Part shown: positions 24,025 to 37,800 of the stretch, in pieces
Layout: each line of letters begins with the position of its first letter
Numbering within the stretch: the first letter of the stretch is position 1
Assembly (NCBI GenBank): GCA_949317995.1
Contig: OX439052.1
Location: 35,775,932-35,839,931, forward strand
DNA length: 64,000 nucleotides
Direction: 5' to 3'
Source of the DNA: Acholoe squamosa
Lineage: Eukaryota > Annelida > Polychaeta > Phyllodocida > Polynoidae
Translations under genes and position numbers: made by a program
The notes under the pieces: generated by a model
Database searches by the model: none
Told to the model about the DNA's origin: nothing
Seen by the model: only the letters and a program-made list of their open reading frames with translations

Positions 24025-25282
24025 TACAGGTCTGGTAGTGACTAGGTAAACTAAGTAGGTATGAGTGCCTAAGTAGGTGGGTGAGTGACTAAGTAAGTGG
24101 TGAGTGACTCAGTAGGTGGGTGAGAGATTAGGTTAGTGAGTGACTAAGAAAGTGTGTTTGACTAAGTAGGTGGGTGACTAAGTAGCTGTGAGTGACTAAG
24201 TAATCCCTAAGTAGTTGTGTTTGACTAAGTAGATGGGTGAGTGACTAAGTAGGTGGGTTAGTGAGTGACTAAGTAAGTAGGTGTGTTTAAGTAGGTGGGT
24301 GAGTGATTAAGTAGGTGGGTGAGTGACTAAGTAGGTGAGTGGGTACCTGAGTACCGGTATGTAGGTGAGTGACTAACTAAGTAGATGACTAAGTAGGTGA
24401 TCTTAGTTAATAGGTAGGTAAGTGAATGCTTAGTAGGTTAATGGGTTAAGTGACGAAGTAGGTGAAAAGTGAAAGACTAAGTAAGTGTGTTGTAAGTAGG
24501 TGAATGAGTGACTGAGTAGCTGAGTGACTAAGTAGGTGATTGTGTGACTAAGTAGGTGACTGTGACTAAGTAGGTGATTGGATGACTAAGTATTTGAGTG
24601 GGGGACTAAATAGCTGAGTGGGTGACTAAGTATGTGGGTGAGTGACTAAGTAGGTGAGTGAGTGACTAAACAAGTGAGTGACTAAGAAGGTGGGTGAGTG
24701 ACTAAGTAGTTGGTGAGTGACTAGGTTTGTGAGTGACTAAGTAGGTGAGTGACTAAGTAAGTGGATGAGTGATTAAGTATGTGGGTGAGTGACTAAGTAG
24801 GTGGGTGAGGGACAAGGTCCGTGAGTGACTAAATAGGTGAGTAGATGGGTGACTGACTAAGTAGGACTAAGTAGATGGGTGACTGACTAAGTAGGTGAGT
24901 GCATGACTAAGTACGTGAGTGAGTGACTAAGTTGGTGGGTGAGTGACTAAGAAGGTGGGTGAGAGATCAAGTAGGTTAGTGAATGACTAAGACTAAGTAG
25001 GTGTGTTTGAGTGACTAAGTAGATGGGTGAGTCATTAAGTAGGTGAGTGAGTGACTGACTAGTTGAGTGGGTGACTAAGTCGATGAGTGACTAATTAGGT
25101 GTGTTTAACTAAGTAGGTAGAGGAGTGACTAAGTAGTTGGATGAGTGACTAAGTAGGTGAACGAGTGACTATGTAGGTGATTGTGTGACCAGGGTGAGTG
25201 ACTAAGTAGGTGAGTGACTCAGTAGATGCGTGAGTCATTAAGTAGCTGAATAAGTGACTAAGTAGGTGAGTGAGTGATTAAG
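24025..25282. repeat. Minisatellite, about 20-bp unit GTGAGTGACTAAGTAGGTGG
   Basis: About 1.25 kb of degenerate direct repeats with the consensus GTGAGTGACTAAGTAGGTGG, unit length varying around 19-20 bp. The array resumes at 26147 after an 860-bp insertion that begins at a TA. Confidence 0.95.
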
Positions 25283-25284
25283 TA

Positions 25285-26144
25285 CTGTAAACATAGATAT
25301 TCTGTAAACGTAGATATTATGTGTACAAATTTCCGTGAATTTCCCATAAAAGACAATTTCGTGTGTATTTAAATTCGCGAATTTATGAATCAAGGTTGTA
25401 TAGGACTCAGTATGGAGGCCTAGTGGAGCCACCATCTTGAATTTCGCTCGTTGAGCTAAAACCCACTGATAAGACATACATGTACCATGATGGGTACCTT
25501 GTCCCTGGTTAACACCCACTTCCAGGGACATGCTGGTCCCACCTTATCAGTGTGGGTCGCAGGAACCAGCTCCAGACCAGCTAGTGGCCAATATGAGAAA
25601 GTATAGGCCTTAAAAAAAAATGAGTAAGAGCCATTATTAATTGCCATTTCTTTTGACTAGTACCCAAACATGAATGCTAACACAATATGGAAGGCTTACA
25701 TAGCATACTAGTATATGCAAGCATTTAGTTTTAGTTTGGTATGGCAATAGGTGAGAAAACTGCTCTTTTAAGGCTATTACTTACAAACATTGATCATTAT
25801 GACTATGCTAGAGTTATAGCCCTTTGTACAGTGGGTCTGCCCTCACCCCTGTTGGAAATGGTGCAAACCAAAGACAATGAGCGCGGGAAACTGTTACCCG
25901 GCAACAGTAGAGACCCCAAGTGGGCATTACTTGAATAAAGCACTCAGCACCAGTACCATGATGGAGTCAGACGTAGACTTGGTAGTTCCCTCATTTCACC
26001 TCTATTCATCAACCCCCCCCCCCCCCCAACTCACTAAAACCATCCCCATAGGAGAAATTTTCATGCTGGACAAAAATTCGCGAATTTTCAATTTCTGCGA
26101 AATTCGTGAAAATATGTACAGCGCGAAATAAAATATGATTACAG
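25285..26144. mobile_element. TA-flanked MITE-like insertion in the minisatellite
   Basis: The array reads AAGTA up to 25284 and resumes TAGTTGAGTGGG at 26145; removing the insert and one TA restores a normal array unit. The ends are CTGTAAACATAGATATT and, inverted, CTGTAATCATATTTTATT, with further inverted similarity around GTACA..ATTT..CGTGAATTT. It is about 860 bp with no coding capacity. A TA target suggests a Tc1/mariner-type mover. Confidence 0.75.
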
Positions 26145-26146
26145 TA

Positions 26147-26512
26147 GTTGAGTGGGTGACTAATTAGGTGAGTGAGTGACTAAGTAGGTGTGTTTAACTA
26201 AGTAGGTAGTGGAGTGACTAAGTAGGTGGGTGAGTGACTAAGTAGGTGGTGAGTGACTAAGTAGGTGGGTGAGTGACTAAGTAGGTGGTGAGTGACTAAG
26301 TAGGTGGGTGAGTGACTAAGTAGGTGGGTGAGTGAAGAAGTAGGTGGGTGAGTCACTAAGCAGGAGTAGGTGAGTGAGTGACTGAGTAGATGACTAAGTA
26401 GGTGATCTTAGTGACTAAGTAGGTAAGTGGATGCTTAGTAAATCAGTGGTTTAAGTGACTAAGTAGGTGAGTGATAAGTGAGTGACTTAGTAAGTGTGTG
26501 ATAAGTAGTAAG
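26147..26512. repeat. Minisatellite, second part
   Basis: The same GTGAGTGACTAAGTAGGTGG unit as at 24025-25282, here more regular, with alternating 19- and 20-bp units. It abuts directly on the LINE coding remnant. Confidence 0.95.
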
Positions 26513-26514
26513 TC

Positions 26515-28830
26515 AGTGGCAAGTAATACCAAGTCGTCTGCATACAAAAGATATGCAACGGCTGAACCATTTATGTTTACTGCACTCTCAGCAACCAGGT
26601 ATTCATTAATATCTGCTAAGAAGGTGTTAAACAACTTTGGGCTCAGAACTCCTCCTTGTAGTACACCATATGTACTATCTATGTCCTCACTTAAGATCGA
26701 GTTTACTCTCACTTTAGAATGGGATTTCTCATACAGATTCATAAGGATTTGTAATAACTTCCCTTTGACCTTGTTACACATCAGTTTGTAGAAAAGAGCT
26801 CTTCTATTTATATAGTCGAAAGCTTTAGTGAAATCGGTAAAGCAACAATATAAGGGCTTACACTCAGCTTACACTGTCTTGACAGCTGTGTAGAGTATAA
26901 ATACATTATCAGATGTCCGCCTGTCTTCAACAAATCCATTTTGTAGTTGATCATTCTGGTTTAGCATAGCATTATTGAACTTAAGTCTATTATTGATGAC
27001 GATTTCAAACAATTTACAGGTGCTCTTTACAATAGTAATTTTCCTATAATTATCAGGATTGCCTGTGTCACCTTTCTTGTGTAGAGGACTAATAATACCT
27101 TCTACCCATTTCGTGGGGAATGTCCCTGTCTCCCACACACAGCTGAATACAACATATAACACCTCTGTGAATGTTCCTTCCTTCTTTAAGAAACTCAGAT
27201 GCCATTAGTTCCAGTTGCTTTTTTTAGTTTTTAAGGCTTTGAGGGCAAATTCAAGTTCATTCATAGTAATTGGGGAGTCAAGGAGAAATTCAATTGATTT
27301 ATCAATACAATTTGGCCCATATCCAAATTCAAATTGGTTGACATATTCTTCAACAGTATTTATATTATCATAGTCAAAATATTCAGTGTATGGAGAAGTT
27401 TGCTGTTTCTTAAAATATGCACCAAAGGTATCAATTGGGATGTCACACTGTTTTGAATTACTCTGTTATTTTTGCCAGGATTTCCAAAATCTTTCACTGT
27501 TTTCTTTTTCAATCATGTCCTCAAGCTCTTTAGCCTCATTCCTTTTAGCTGTTCTTTTAGATTTTTGAATTATTCTCTTGTATTTTTTCTTGAGTTCAGA
27601 GTATCTTTCCCTGTGGACTCGAGATGCAATGTCATGCATTTTACTATACTCATGTACCATTTTTCTAGCTGTTTTGCAGTCTTCATTTTACCATCTATTG
27701 CGCGGGAATCTTGATTTAGTTATTCGCTTGCATTTATCTCCAGGTATAGCTGTATCTAGAAACCTATAATATATTTGAACTATTTCTTCAATGTTAGCTT
27801 GTGCATCTGATGCTAATTCTAAAATACGGTTTTTAAGCTCTCTGCACATATTACTCTCAATATTATCTTTATGTTTCTCTCTTAGAGCGATCGCATTTAT
27901 ATGCCATATATGCATTACCTTTTATCTAACTAGTTGTAACACAAGTTTGTACAGCACCTTTTAGTGTAAAAGAAATAGGTGTATGATCTGATTCAGGAAG
28001 CAGTTCTAGTATTTCTAGCCTTTCACAGACCTCTACAGAGTTTGATTTACACAGTCTACTACTTAGTCTACTACACTTTGGCCATTTGGTGTGAAACAAG
28101 TAGAGCCGCTTGTGTTCCTTATGGAGTGGTCATTATTTATCAACAGGGGGGTGGGTGGTGGGTTTTTTTTACGCCCCCCCCTCGACGGCAGTAAAAAAAA
28201 TTTGCGCCTCACCCGCGCCTCGAGAGTTTTCGCGCCCCCTCTTTGATCTATAGTAGCGTGCTGGCTTTTTTGCTAAAAAGAGGGTAAATTTTTTTAGCCC
28301 CCCCTCAAGAGGGGTCAAAATTTTTTTAGCCCCCCCCCTCGAGAGGGGTCAGAATTTTTTACGCCCTCCCCTCAAACCCACCACCCCCCCTGTTGATAAT
28401 AAATGACCACTCCCTTATATCTCCAAATCTACCATTCATAATTACCATGTCACTGTCTTTGCATACCTGTATAAGTTCCTTACCACTACTATTAAGAACT
28501 TTGTCTCTTGAGATTCGTTCAGTGGGCAATAGCCCCTCAATACCTGTGGTTGCACTATCACTGAGATCATTTGCAGTTGATGTTTGAGCATTAAAGTCAC
28601 CACATAGTAATAATTCACAGTTTTTGTGTTCAAATGTCCCTATCTGTTCACATAGGATATTAAAATAGTTATTATTCTCAGCTATATAGACCCCTCTGGG
28701 GGAATATAGACAGCACCTACCACCACATCACGAGGAAGGCCAAAGTATTTAGAATCAAAGTGAATCCATATTAGGAAATCAGAGATTGTAAATCTTGTAA
28801 ATCATTGAACTCGACCCTAGCACCCCACCC
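26515..28830 (-). mobile_element. Decayed non-LTR retrotransposon (LINE), endonuclease and RT
   Basis: Reading the minus strand from 28830 down: an apurinic-type endonuclease with GAVYIPPEG and CGDFNAQ (28450-28730), a basic linker (27466-27900), then reverse transcriptase with GIISPLHKKGD, NYRKITIVKSTCKLFE, the FTDFTKAFD catalytic motif, GVLQGGVLSP and the YADD box (near 26530-26560). The frame shifts and stops several times between these pieces. The copy ends just after YADDLVLLATD, where the minisatellite begins, so the thumb and 3' tail are lost. It belongs to the jockey/CR1/L2-like superfamily; I cannot fix the clade. A Harbinger-like MITE interrupts it at 28122-28414. Confidence 0.85.
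28122..28414. mobile_element. Harbinger-like MITE, GGAGTGGTCATTATTTATC family, copy 1
   Basis: Inverted ends of GGAGTGGTCATTATTTATCA type, then G/C runs and AT-rich arms, about 293 bp. Flanked by TTA at 28119-28121 and 28415-28417. It sits within the LINE endonuclease region, so it is younger than that LINE copy. The TTA target matches PIF/Harbinger usage (established knowledge); the assignment is inference. Confidence 0.75.
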
Positions 28831-28839
28831 CCCTGTTTA

Positions 28840-29215
28840 CGAACACCCCCAATACTGTCAGTCTGTGTGACGTCACAGAGTACTCAGCCGTCTGCTGCCA
28901 AAATAGCATGGCGCTGGTTCGTGTAGGTGGAGCCAGGGTGGAGCATTGCACACAGGGGAAGGCCGGAAATCAGCACAGCAGGCCCCAAGCACAGCCCCAT
29001 AGTGTGAGCAGGAGAGAGAAGTTCTGATTGGAGAGTGATAAAGAGGGAGCGGCTCCCAGAAACTTGATATCTCTCACTCTTTTCCTGAGAGTGTAAAACA
29101 AGTACGTTCATGAACCCAGGTTATAGAGCATTCAGAAACTACTGTAAGACAAATTAATTGAGGAACTGTTTTATTATTATTTATTTGGTGACATTTACTA
29201 GGAATAGGGACCTTA
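28840..29215. other. Non-coding stretch, no gene seen
   Basis: Contains a short GC-richer block (about 28865-29110) with no convincing exon. Confidence 0.35.
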
Positions 29216-29405
29216 GGGAGTGGTCATTATTTATCAACAGTGGGGGGGGGGGGGTTTGAGGGGGGGGCGTAAAATTTTCAGACCCCTCCCGGGGGGGCTA
29301 CAAAAATTTTGAACCCTCTTGAGGGGGGGGCTAAAAAAATTCACCCTCTTTTTAGCAAAAAAAGCGCGCTACTATAGATCAAAGAGGGGTGCGAAAACTC
29401 TCTGC
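29216..29405. mobile_element. Harbinger-like MITE, copy 2 (one end)
   Basis: Starts after TTA with GGGAGTGGTCATTATTTATC and keeps the interior as far as the GATCAAAGAGGGG segment. The other inverted end is missing. Confidence 0.7.
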
Positions 29406-29409
29406 ACAC

Positions 29410-30236
29410 TTAACACATAAATTTCACACACAAATGACCAATTTCCACATTTCGTAGAATGTAGACAATTCATACCAGTAGGTTGCAAAAATGCACTCTG
29501 GGCATTTTAGGCCCACTTAATGGTATGAAGAATTTCCTTCTGTGTATGTTCTTAACACATGAAAGCATAATTCCTTTTAAAAGACAACTTTATTTCTGAC
29601 ATTTTTCACAATGTGTTCTATCCATCATCCTGTCTCATTTCCCTCCCTCAGATTGTGTCCATGACTGGCATAATATCTGACTTTTATCTTTGAGTTTTCT
29701 AACATGTCAGACACCATTAGAGATGACGCCATAAGTAGTTAATTTCTACAATATCAATTCAGTAAGTTGCCATCAATTTGAAATATCCATGTAAGCTTGG
29801 GGAGGTCATACACAAAAATTTACTGCAAAATATTGGCAGTAAAAGGGTTTCATTTTACACTTTGTGATCACTTTCAACTTCTCAATATCAGACTTTTATT
29901 ACAAAGTGTTTTCTTCGACTTCACCATTTATCATCATGGTCAGAAATTTTAACTGGTGGGACAGCCCTTGCTTAATGAAAAAATTAAATGAGAAATTGCC
30001 TGGAAAATAAATACAACCACTTCATAGCACGCTATGGGTACTGTAACGGGCAACATAATGTTTAATGTCGAGATGTGTAAATGCTTTGTTGAGTTTTAAT
30101 CTTTCATTTTCATAGCAAAGCCTTTCGGTCAATATCATATCATTTGTTTTCGAAAACCACATACTTTTGACGAAAGAAACAGTGGCCGTGTTGATTTCTG
30201 CAGCACTTGAGACTTGCACTATAATACTTAAATATA
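29410..30236. other. Non-coding stretch, no gene seen
   Basis: AT-rich sequence. No exon, RNA gene or element ends were recognised. Confidence 0.4.
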
Positions 30237-30456
30237 TACCGTAAATTCTCTCGTATAAGCCGCGGCTTATACCAGCATCCAAATGAAGGTTAGGCTTATA
30301 GGATTGGTCCAAAGAAGGGGTGCGGCTTATAGGAGGGTTTTTTACACCATAGAACAGTACTAAAACTACTATTTTCAAGGGCCAGATGCACCTTTTAGCT
30401 CCCCCAAAGTCGGGAGTGCAGCTTATAACAGGGGTGCGGTTCATATGAAAGAATCC
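30237..30456. mobile_element. TA-target MITE, TACCGTAAATTCTC family, copy 1
   Basis: The left end is TACCGTAAATTCTCTCGTAT, followed by repeated AGCCGCGGCTTATA-type motifs. The right end is diverged (GCGGTTCATATGAAAGAAT). It shares the GTATAAGCCGCACCCC theme with the copies at 33442, 41292 and 43347. Confidence 0.65.
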
Positions 30457-31247
30457 ACACCTTTCTCTTATCTTTGTCACAGGAAAAGATGACTTAACAA
30501 GAATATTCCCCCTTTACCATATTTAACAAGATTTATTTGGTAACAAACCAATTTTCTATACATTGTACTTATCACATTTCTTGGGACCCACTGTCTCCCA
30601 ATATTAAAGTCCCCCTACCCACACAAGCAAGAATCATATTTAAGCATTGCAAAGAGGGGTGTCTGAAGTACCCTCATATTCATCAGTATCATCTCCATTC
30701 ATTTCAAGATATTTTAAAGACATTTTTTAAGTCAAACCCTGGAGTGTCCAGTAGTTATTTTTTCTTTACATTTATCAACATTTAAGGACAAGTTCAAGGC
30801 AACATATCATATCATGATGCACCAATGCAGCACCAGCGCTTAACTCGCCACTGCTGCAACATTGCATCATGCTGATCCTTTGGTTGAATTTAAACCCTAT
30901 AGGTCAACATGATGATAATGCAACTCCCAATTCATAATCCTTTATAGTCCTCAGTATTATCTCCCCATCATATCAGACCTTTTATTCACTCCCCTTGGAG
31001 CGTTCTCTATCTTTTTGTTTAAACTTCTTAGATTGAGACAAAAACAGATATTATCAAAACTGCAAGTATAAGAAAAGAGGACTAGTGACATAACGATTTA
31101 CATTAGTGCAACGTTTGAGAAATGAAAGATAGCAGAAATTTGATAAAAAAAAAAAAAATGCCCTCAGTATATTATTTTCTTGTATCATGAATTTTTTATC
31201 CCAAATGTTAGATATCAATAAATCCTGATAGCAATCCTCATCCTATT

Positions 31248-31253
31248 TTTATT
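31248..31253 (-). promoter_or_regulatory. Possible SRPRA polyadenylation signal
   Basis: AATAAA on the minus strand, about 475 nt past the SRPRA stop codon. The motif is short and the region is AT-rich, so this is only a candidate. Confidence 0.25.
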
Positions 31254-31728
31254 ACATGAGCCATTTGTTTCAATGGTGACATGAGTTTCGGTGGCACCAA
31301 AATGGTACATCATATAACACACTTGAAAAAGATAAGTGTAATTATACTAAAATAAATAAAATCTGTCGAAAAAGAATTATTTTCCTCTGCAGAGATCATA
31401 TAACTCAAGATATTCCACCATTTGGGCCATGGAAACATTTCCCTTTAAGGGTCGCATGACATACGGAGGGATACAACAGTTTCTCCCTTTGAATACCATT
31501 AATCCCTCGTCTATGGAAAACCAATCACTGCCGTATATACAACAGGTGCGTAAATCAGCGTAACTTATTCCCTCACCAGAAGCCTGGAATTATACAACGA
31601 TCAAGTTCAGTAGTACATCATGGAATACTGGGCATTGGTAAAATCTTAGCAGCGCTTGGCTCTCCATAGACAGCGAATCGGTTGTCAGAAATGAATGCAA
31701 TTATTTTTTCATCGGTGGTTCATTTGGT

Positions 31729-31857
31729 TTAAGGTTTCAGGAGTGCATTGACGACAGCTCGGGAGTTCAGGTTCTTCAGGTCAGTGTAGGTCTGGCCGCT
31801 TCCAACAAACACAATCGGCTGACCTGTGATATACGTCATAGAGATAGCAGCTCCAAC
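31729..31857 (-). CDS. SRPRA: SRPRA exon 14 and stop
   Basis: Residues 594-635, [20 protein letters not shown] then [15 protein letters not shown] and the stop TAA at 31729-31731. It contains the G5/closing-loop glycine motif. Confidence 0.96.
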   Translation of the reverse strand, partial: VGAAISMTYITGQPIVFVGSGQTYTDLKNLNSRAVVNALLKP

Positions 31858-34800
31858 CTGAAATTCACAATTACGATTTCTCTTATTTCAGGATTTACTT
31901 ATATATTTACAAAATAAGGATATAATCAAGACATCTGATTATCTGACATGATCTAAACTTGTGAACATTGGAAAAGCCCTCAGCTTGGTTGGGATACAGT
32001 GCAGCGTATCTAAATAGAATTGACAGAACCTTCTTTATATCAGATTTATATCTTAAATGCCTGTTAGGTTAAACACAACCAGTATCAAAGGCATATTCAT
32101 TGGCCTATTCAATGGATATATACTAAAAGGTTAAAAAATACCTACCTTATCATCAATGGTGTCAAACTTGGTGAGCAGAATACCGTCAATAAGACGCGGG
32201 GTCTCCATCTGCGAGTGGTCAGCAAGCGCCTGGTTGAACTTAGTCAGCTGATCAATAGCCTCGTTACCAACCAATGCCTCACCCACAAACAGCACAAGGT
32301 CAGGCTGGTTCACCTTCACCAACTGCAAGGTCAAGTGTTTAAAGAAAGGTCAGGCTGAACGGCAAGGTCATACCAAGGTCAAAACAATGTCACTTTTAAG
32401 TTATCCTTCGTTAAAGAAGTGAGACTAGTTCATTTTCACTAACTGCAAGGTCAAATAAAGTCGCATATTTCCTTTCTTTTAACCAATGAATCGATGCAGT
32501 AAGATGTGGCTCTAATTTACCAAATCTTATATCAGCAACACAAGTAAGAAAGGTACATTTGAGATGTTTTGAACACACACTCATTATTACTGCATTAATT
32601 GTGTCTATAAGAGTAATACTTTCTTCTAACTTAGGCAGAATCTGAGAACACTGACCTTAGCGAGGGCCCTCATGAGGGGCTCGTTATCCTGCATTCTGCC
32701 TGCCGTGTCAATGAGGACCACATCAAACTTCTGGTCGCGAGCTGCGGCGAAGATTAAATCTTGTATTAACATGATTAACTATCAAATAGTGGATACATTG
32801 GTGCATCACTTTATTACTTTCTACAAAATGTGGAAGCAGTGATGATGATTTTGAACATGATAAGGTAATTTCCCAGCGAACACTTTCATAGATGGATTGG
32901 TTCTTCCTGTCTTTTTTTTTTAACCTTTTCAATTTATCCCAGTCCAAAATGATTATTACAGCTTTTATGCGCCCATTTCTGGACTATTTCAAACATTGGT
33001 AAGGCAGGCTTCCTGCAGTATAGACTACCTCATGGAATCATGCATATACAATGTATATCCCAATGGTACTTACCAGCATTGATGGCCTCCATGGCAATGC
33101 CGGCAGCGTCCTTGCCGTAGCCCTTCTCGTACAGTTCCACCATCTGGACCCCACCGTGTTCAGATGCTGGGTGCAGCGCGTTCAGTTTGTGTTTGTGTGT
33201 GCGCAGCTGCTCTACTGCACCGGCACGGAATGTATCACACGCCGCGATTAACACCCGCAGTCCATTCTCCACCAGCCAGAAGCAAACCTATGTGATAGAA
33301 AGGTATGATGATACAAACGCTGCATTTAACTTTGTAGCGACAGCCATTTCAATGACAATAGCTAAGGTATGCTATTAGACATCAATTAGTGCATGAACGT
33401 GTCTTTGACCGCTCATTGTTTGTCAAACTGAAATACTTATGTACAGTAAATTCTCTCATACAAGCTGCACCCTTGTATAAGCCGTACCCGTAACCTTGGA
33501 ATGAGTATAAGCCAAACCTGAGGCTTAAAAAATTGAGTTTTCTACTATTCTTTAAGTCTCTTTGGCATTGGTTCTAGTATCCCCAGCTTATACGAGAGAA
33601 TGTATGGTAGTATCTTACGTGTAAGGTGCAGGGATGTAAGTCAGGAATAGGCAAAAATCAGGAAGCCATATATTTACTTGATATAAAAGCCCTCTATTTT
33701 TCACAAATATCCCTCCTTACCACTCATGTAAGGAAAATAAATGTCATTCAAAAATTTCAGAAATCAGGAAATCCTGATAAATCCTGAAGACTTACATCCC
33801 TGAAGGTGCTCTCACCACTAAGATTTGGCATCAAATTTAGAAAAGATTGAACGTGTGCAATGCACGACTGGCCCAGGTCTTCCGCTACCTATCGTAGGGG
33901 ACTGTCAATATAGTGACTGTGTCGGAATCGTCAATGGTTAAGGCTATGGAGAATGCACCCATTATTGCTCGCATTTTTCATTGGTGATAACTCCTCCCTT
34001 GGCGAGTTAAACATCTCACTGTATCAGGAGGTGTTGAAGAAGAATATATATTATCCCTACATCGCCTGAGACATTGTATTTCTCTTCCATTTTGTTATAA
34101 TCCAGCAGTTTCGATGGCACCGTGAGTTGATCATTTCGCTGTCCGCCATTTTGGATTTTAATGTTCTGTGGGCATGCGCAACCCTCCCTGCCGGAAGTCG
34201 CATTTTCGACGGAGAAATGATAGATTCTATCGATTTTACTTGAAATTAATGGCTTTTTGAATCCATGCATATTTGACACTATCAATCGAATTGAATCAAA
34301 TACATTGCCTCAATTTACTTAAAAATAAAAAAGCTTACGACGGACCACTCTGTGCGCATGTGCGAACTCGCACGAGAATGTTCTGCCTCAGGGGAAGAGT
34401 ATAAAGACTAGTACATATATAGTATGTCAGAGGGCGCATGCAGTAGCCGGTGTAAAGGCTAAGACATCATAACAGCCTGCGTCCTCTGTCTATACTACTA
34501 TGTACATAGTCCTACACTCGCCTTGCCGGAAATGCGATAGCCATAACAAACGTATGGCAGTCTGATTTACAGGGTCGGTCTATAAACGGTCTTAACCGGT
34601 CTTATACGAAAATTTCCCAACTTTTCCTGCATCTATCGCATTACATGAACGGTCTTCCGGCCTTACACACTGAAAAAAAGCGTCTTAATTGGACAATTCC
34701 CATAGGAACCCATGTATTATGTCTATCGCGAAAATCTACCGCACAATGCTATCCTATGGAGCCTCGTTTTCATGAGAAAGTAGGCAAAATATGTCAGGTT

Positions 34801-37800
34801 TTTTCTTCAGATATTTTCATAGCTAAAGAAATTATTTTTTCCAGGAATTGTGCATGTACAATGAAAGACAAGATCCCAAAGAATATGTTTCCATGATTCT
34901 TTGTTTAATTATCCCCCAATTTCAATGAGCAATTCCCCAGGCTTCCCTAGCCCACTTAAAAGGGTCTATTTCTCCGCTTTTCTATTCCCTCAGGATGTGT
35001 GTGGTGCACATATGCGCGGACACTGACACATTCCCTTGTGAAATTATGTAATGTAGTTCTCGCCATGAATATGACCTTAGCTGTCGAAATGGCGTTAAAC
35101 ATCTATTACTCACTCACTCCTCACTGAGCAATTCCCATATAAAGTTTCAATTCATGACCATCAGTTTTCGACCGTAAAGGCGCCGCCAATGACCCAGCAG
35201 GGGCTGGGCCAATTATCATAGCAGTTGCATTGTGCTGATAGGACAAAATCCCCTATTGAATGTATTTCAATGACACACCTTGGCTAGATTGGTAGACTTG
35301 CCCACTCCGTTCACCCCACAGAACGTGATGGTGTAGGGACGTCCCTGTGAGCGGGCGTCCATGGCATCACGCAGAATGTCCAGACGGCGTTTCGGTGACA
35401 GAACCTGGATACATGCCTCCTGCAGCAGCTGACGTACCGTCGATGTCACACCTGGTGGGGGGAGGCAGAACATTCATTATGCTTTATTGCTTTCAATATG
35501 GGGAGAGCAGAACTTTCATTATGCTTTATTGCTTTCAATTGTTACTTCTCTTTTCTTCTCAGAGAAAATCAATCTTATATGTAGAAACAGCATTATATTT
35601 CAAAGCTTTACATATATGTATTCATCATACCGGTACATGCTTTTATGCCGATATTTGTTTTGCATACATGTAAGTACCAAATCCATTGGTGTATTATGCC
35701 GACCCCCCAGGAGTGTGTAAACCTTAAGAGAATGTCATAAAACTAGTATTTTCTCACTAAATTTAATAGTGCAGGTTCCTGTTCATAATGAAAAGAAAAG
35801 ACATCACAACATACATCAAGAAATTTCAATGCTTGAAAAATAATTCCATGCACTTCTATCCCCGTTATTATGGGAGACCGGCACTCATTCAAAACCAAAC
35901 GCTTAGATATGACTGTTTGATACTTACTGCTGAATGTACCAAGCACTTTGCCCTGCAGTTTGGTGGCCACTGACTCACAAATCTTGTCAGCTACGTCGGC
36001 GGCAACGTTCTTCACTGAAATGTACATTGAGTCAAACTAGTGAATACATAACCTTCTAACATCACTTGATTAAAATCATGCTTCTGTATAAAATGGATAT
36101 TTGTTTGCTTTACATACATGAATAATAAAGTTTTAATCGACTTTTCAAAAATAAATTGACTTCATGTATAATTAAACAGAGTTTTGGTTGTAAGTCATTG
36201 GCGTTACATCATCTAAATGTATCCTTACCTATGAGATGGTCCTTCATCTTGGAGAGAGCTGGTGCAATGTCCGCTTCAGTAAGCGCTTTCGAACCCACCA
36301 AGTTGCGTAGACCACTCAGGAAGCCAAAGCCGCCACTGAAATATTTGAATCAAATACAGTAAGTCATAAAATGCTGTGTATAATGTGACCAACAACGTCA
36401 AAACTTGAAAGTAGTCACTATGTGGAAAATACTCAGGAATCTTCATTATGATCCAAGGATGTGTGGTTTTGTCGTTTTTAACGTGTGTTTTTTTCTCTCC
36501 AGGGAGCGTACCATGTTGCAACACACATTTTTTCTCACAGATGTATTATTTACCTTTTAAAAGTTTTAAAAAATTTCAGTTTGTAAAACTGAACATATAC
36601 GCCACAGCCTAAAGGCAAATCAGTTAAACCTCAGCTTTTAGGCTGTGGCTTATACATAAACCAAAGAAAAGTTCCCAAAGGGCACTTTTCAATAATAAGA
36701 TCTCAGAATTGCTTACCTTTTCTGGTTGGTTTTCTGTACAATTTCCTCCTCTTCCTCTTCTTCCTCTTCGCTGGACTCTGGATCCATATCCCTCAGTTCT
36801 CCCTTCATCTGTCCGACATACGCTTTCTGTTAAAAGAAATAGAAAATCAGGTTTTAAATACTCCTTGAAACAAAAAAAACAGACAAATACGAAAAGTTAT
36901 CAAAGCATGAGGTTTTATCAAAATCATTTATCATAAACTTTCCCATATAGACAGTATTCCTTCTTTGAAATAAAAGGAAAAGAAATGTTTTAAACTCTCA
37001 CTACTCAAGGTAAAACTTTCAAAAGCAGACTCCAACTTAGAAAAAAAATCGCTTAACCTAATTACGATTAAGATTTGAAAATATGCTCAACTCATACCAC
37101 ATGGTTCTTCATAACACTAAATACCTCTACCCACCTCCGCTTCAGAGGGACCATCGCCTCTCCCATTCATCGGTGCTGTGGCGTCCCCAGAGGAGAAGTC
37201 CAGGACCTTTGCATCTTTGTTGGTGCCTCCGCAGTCCCACTTACGGGCCTGTTTACCCTTCTTGGTGTCAGGGGACTTCCCGCCACTGTCAGAGATAACG
37301 CAGATAATAGTGTTCATTAAAGGTCATTCTTTATGGCCAAGCAATTTCAATTAGGTACAGAAGGGTCAAATGACCATTCCTAGCTAACGAAGTCCATGCC
37401 AGATAATTTCAGTATTGAGTGGAATAATTGCTAAATATAGCTTTGATATAAATCAATGAAAAAGATTGTGCTGGCCACCGCTAAATACCTACCCCAACAA
37501 CAAAAGTAATGCCAATATCCAAAACTGGATGGATTATTTATCTCTTGTACCCATGCTTTAGGTATCATTTAACTCACACACTGTGGCATTTGACAGACTG
37601 TAAGCCATGATATATGTGATATATTTACACTTCTTTCATTCTATGGCTTCATCACCAGCTCAAACAATAATATTCCTGAAGTAAATAACTGGGAGCTTAC
37701 GCCTTTTCCTTTTTCTCCGAGGCAGGAGTCCTGGCCTTTTTCCCTCTGGAGAAGAAGAGTTCCCGGTTACGTCTTATAGTCTCCTCGTCAGGTGACATTG

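Noticed and set aside
24025-26512. CRISPR-like array
   Set aside because: Units are contiguous 19-20-bp degenerate repeats without unique spacers, in an animal genome. It is a minisatellite.
30022-30480. 152-codon minus-strand frame
   Set aside because: About half of it is TA-target MITE sequence, and the rest shows no recognisable domain or splice context.
35743-36027. Single-exon reading of SRPRA fragments as separate small genes
   Set aside because: All such frames join in phase as exons of one SRPRA gene.
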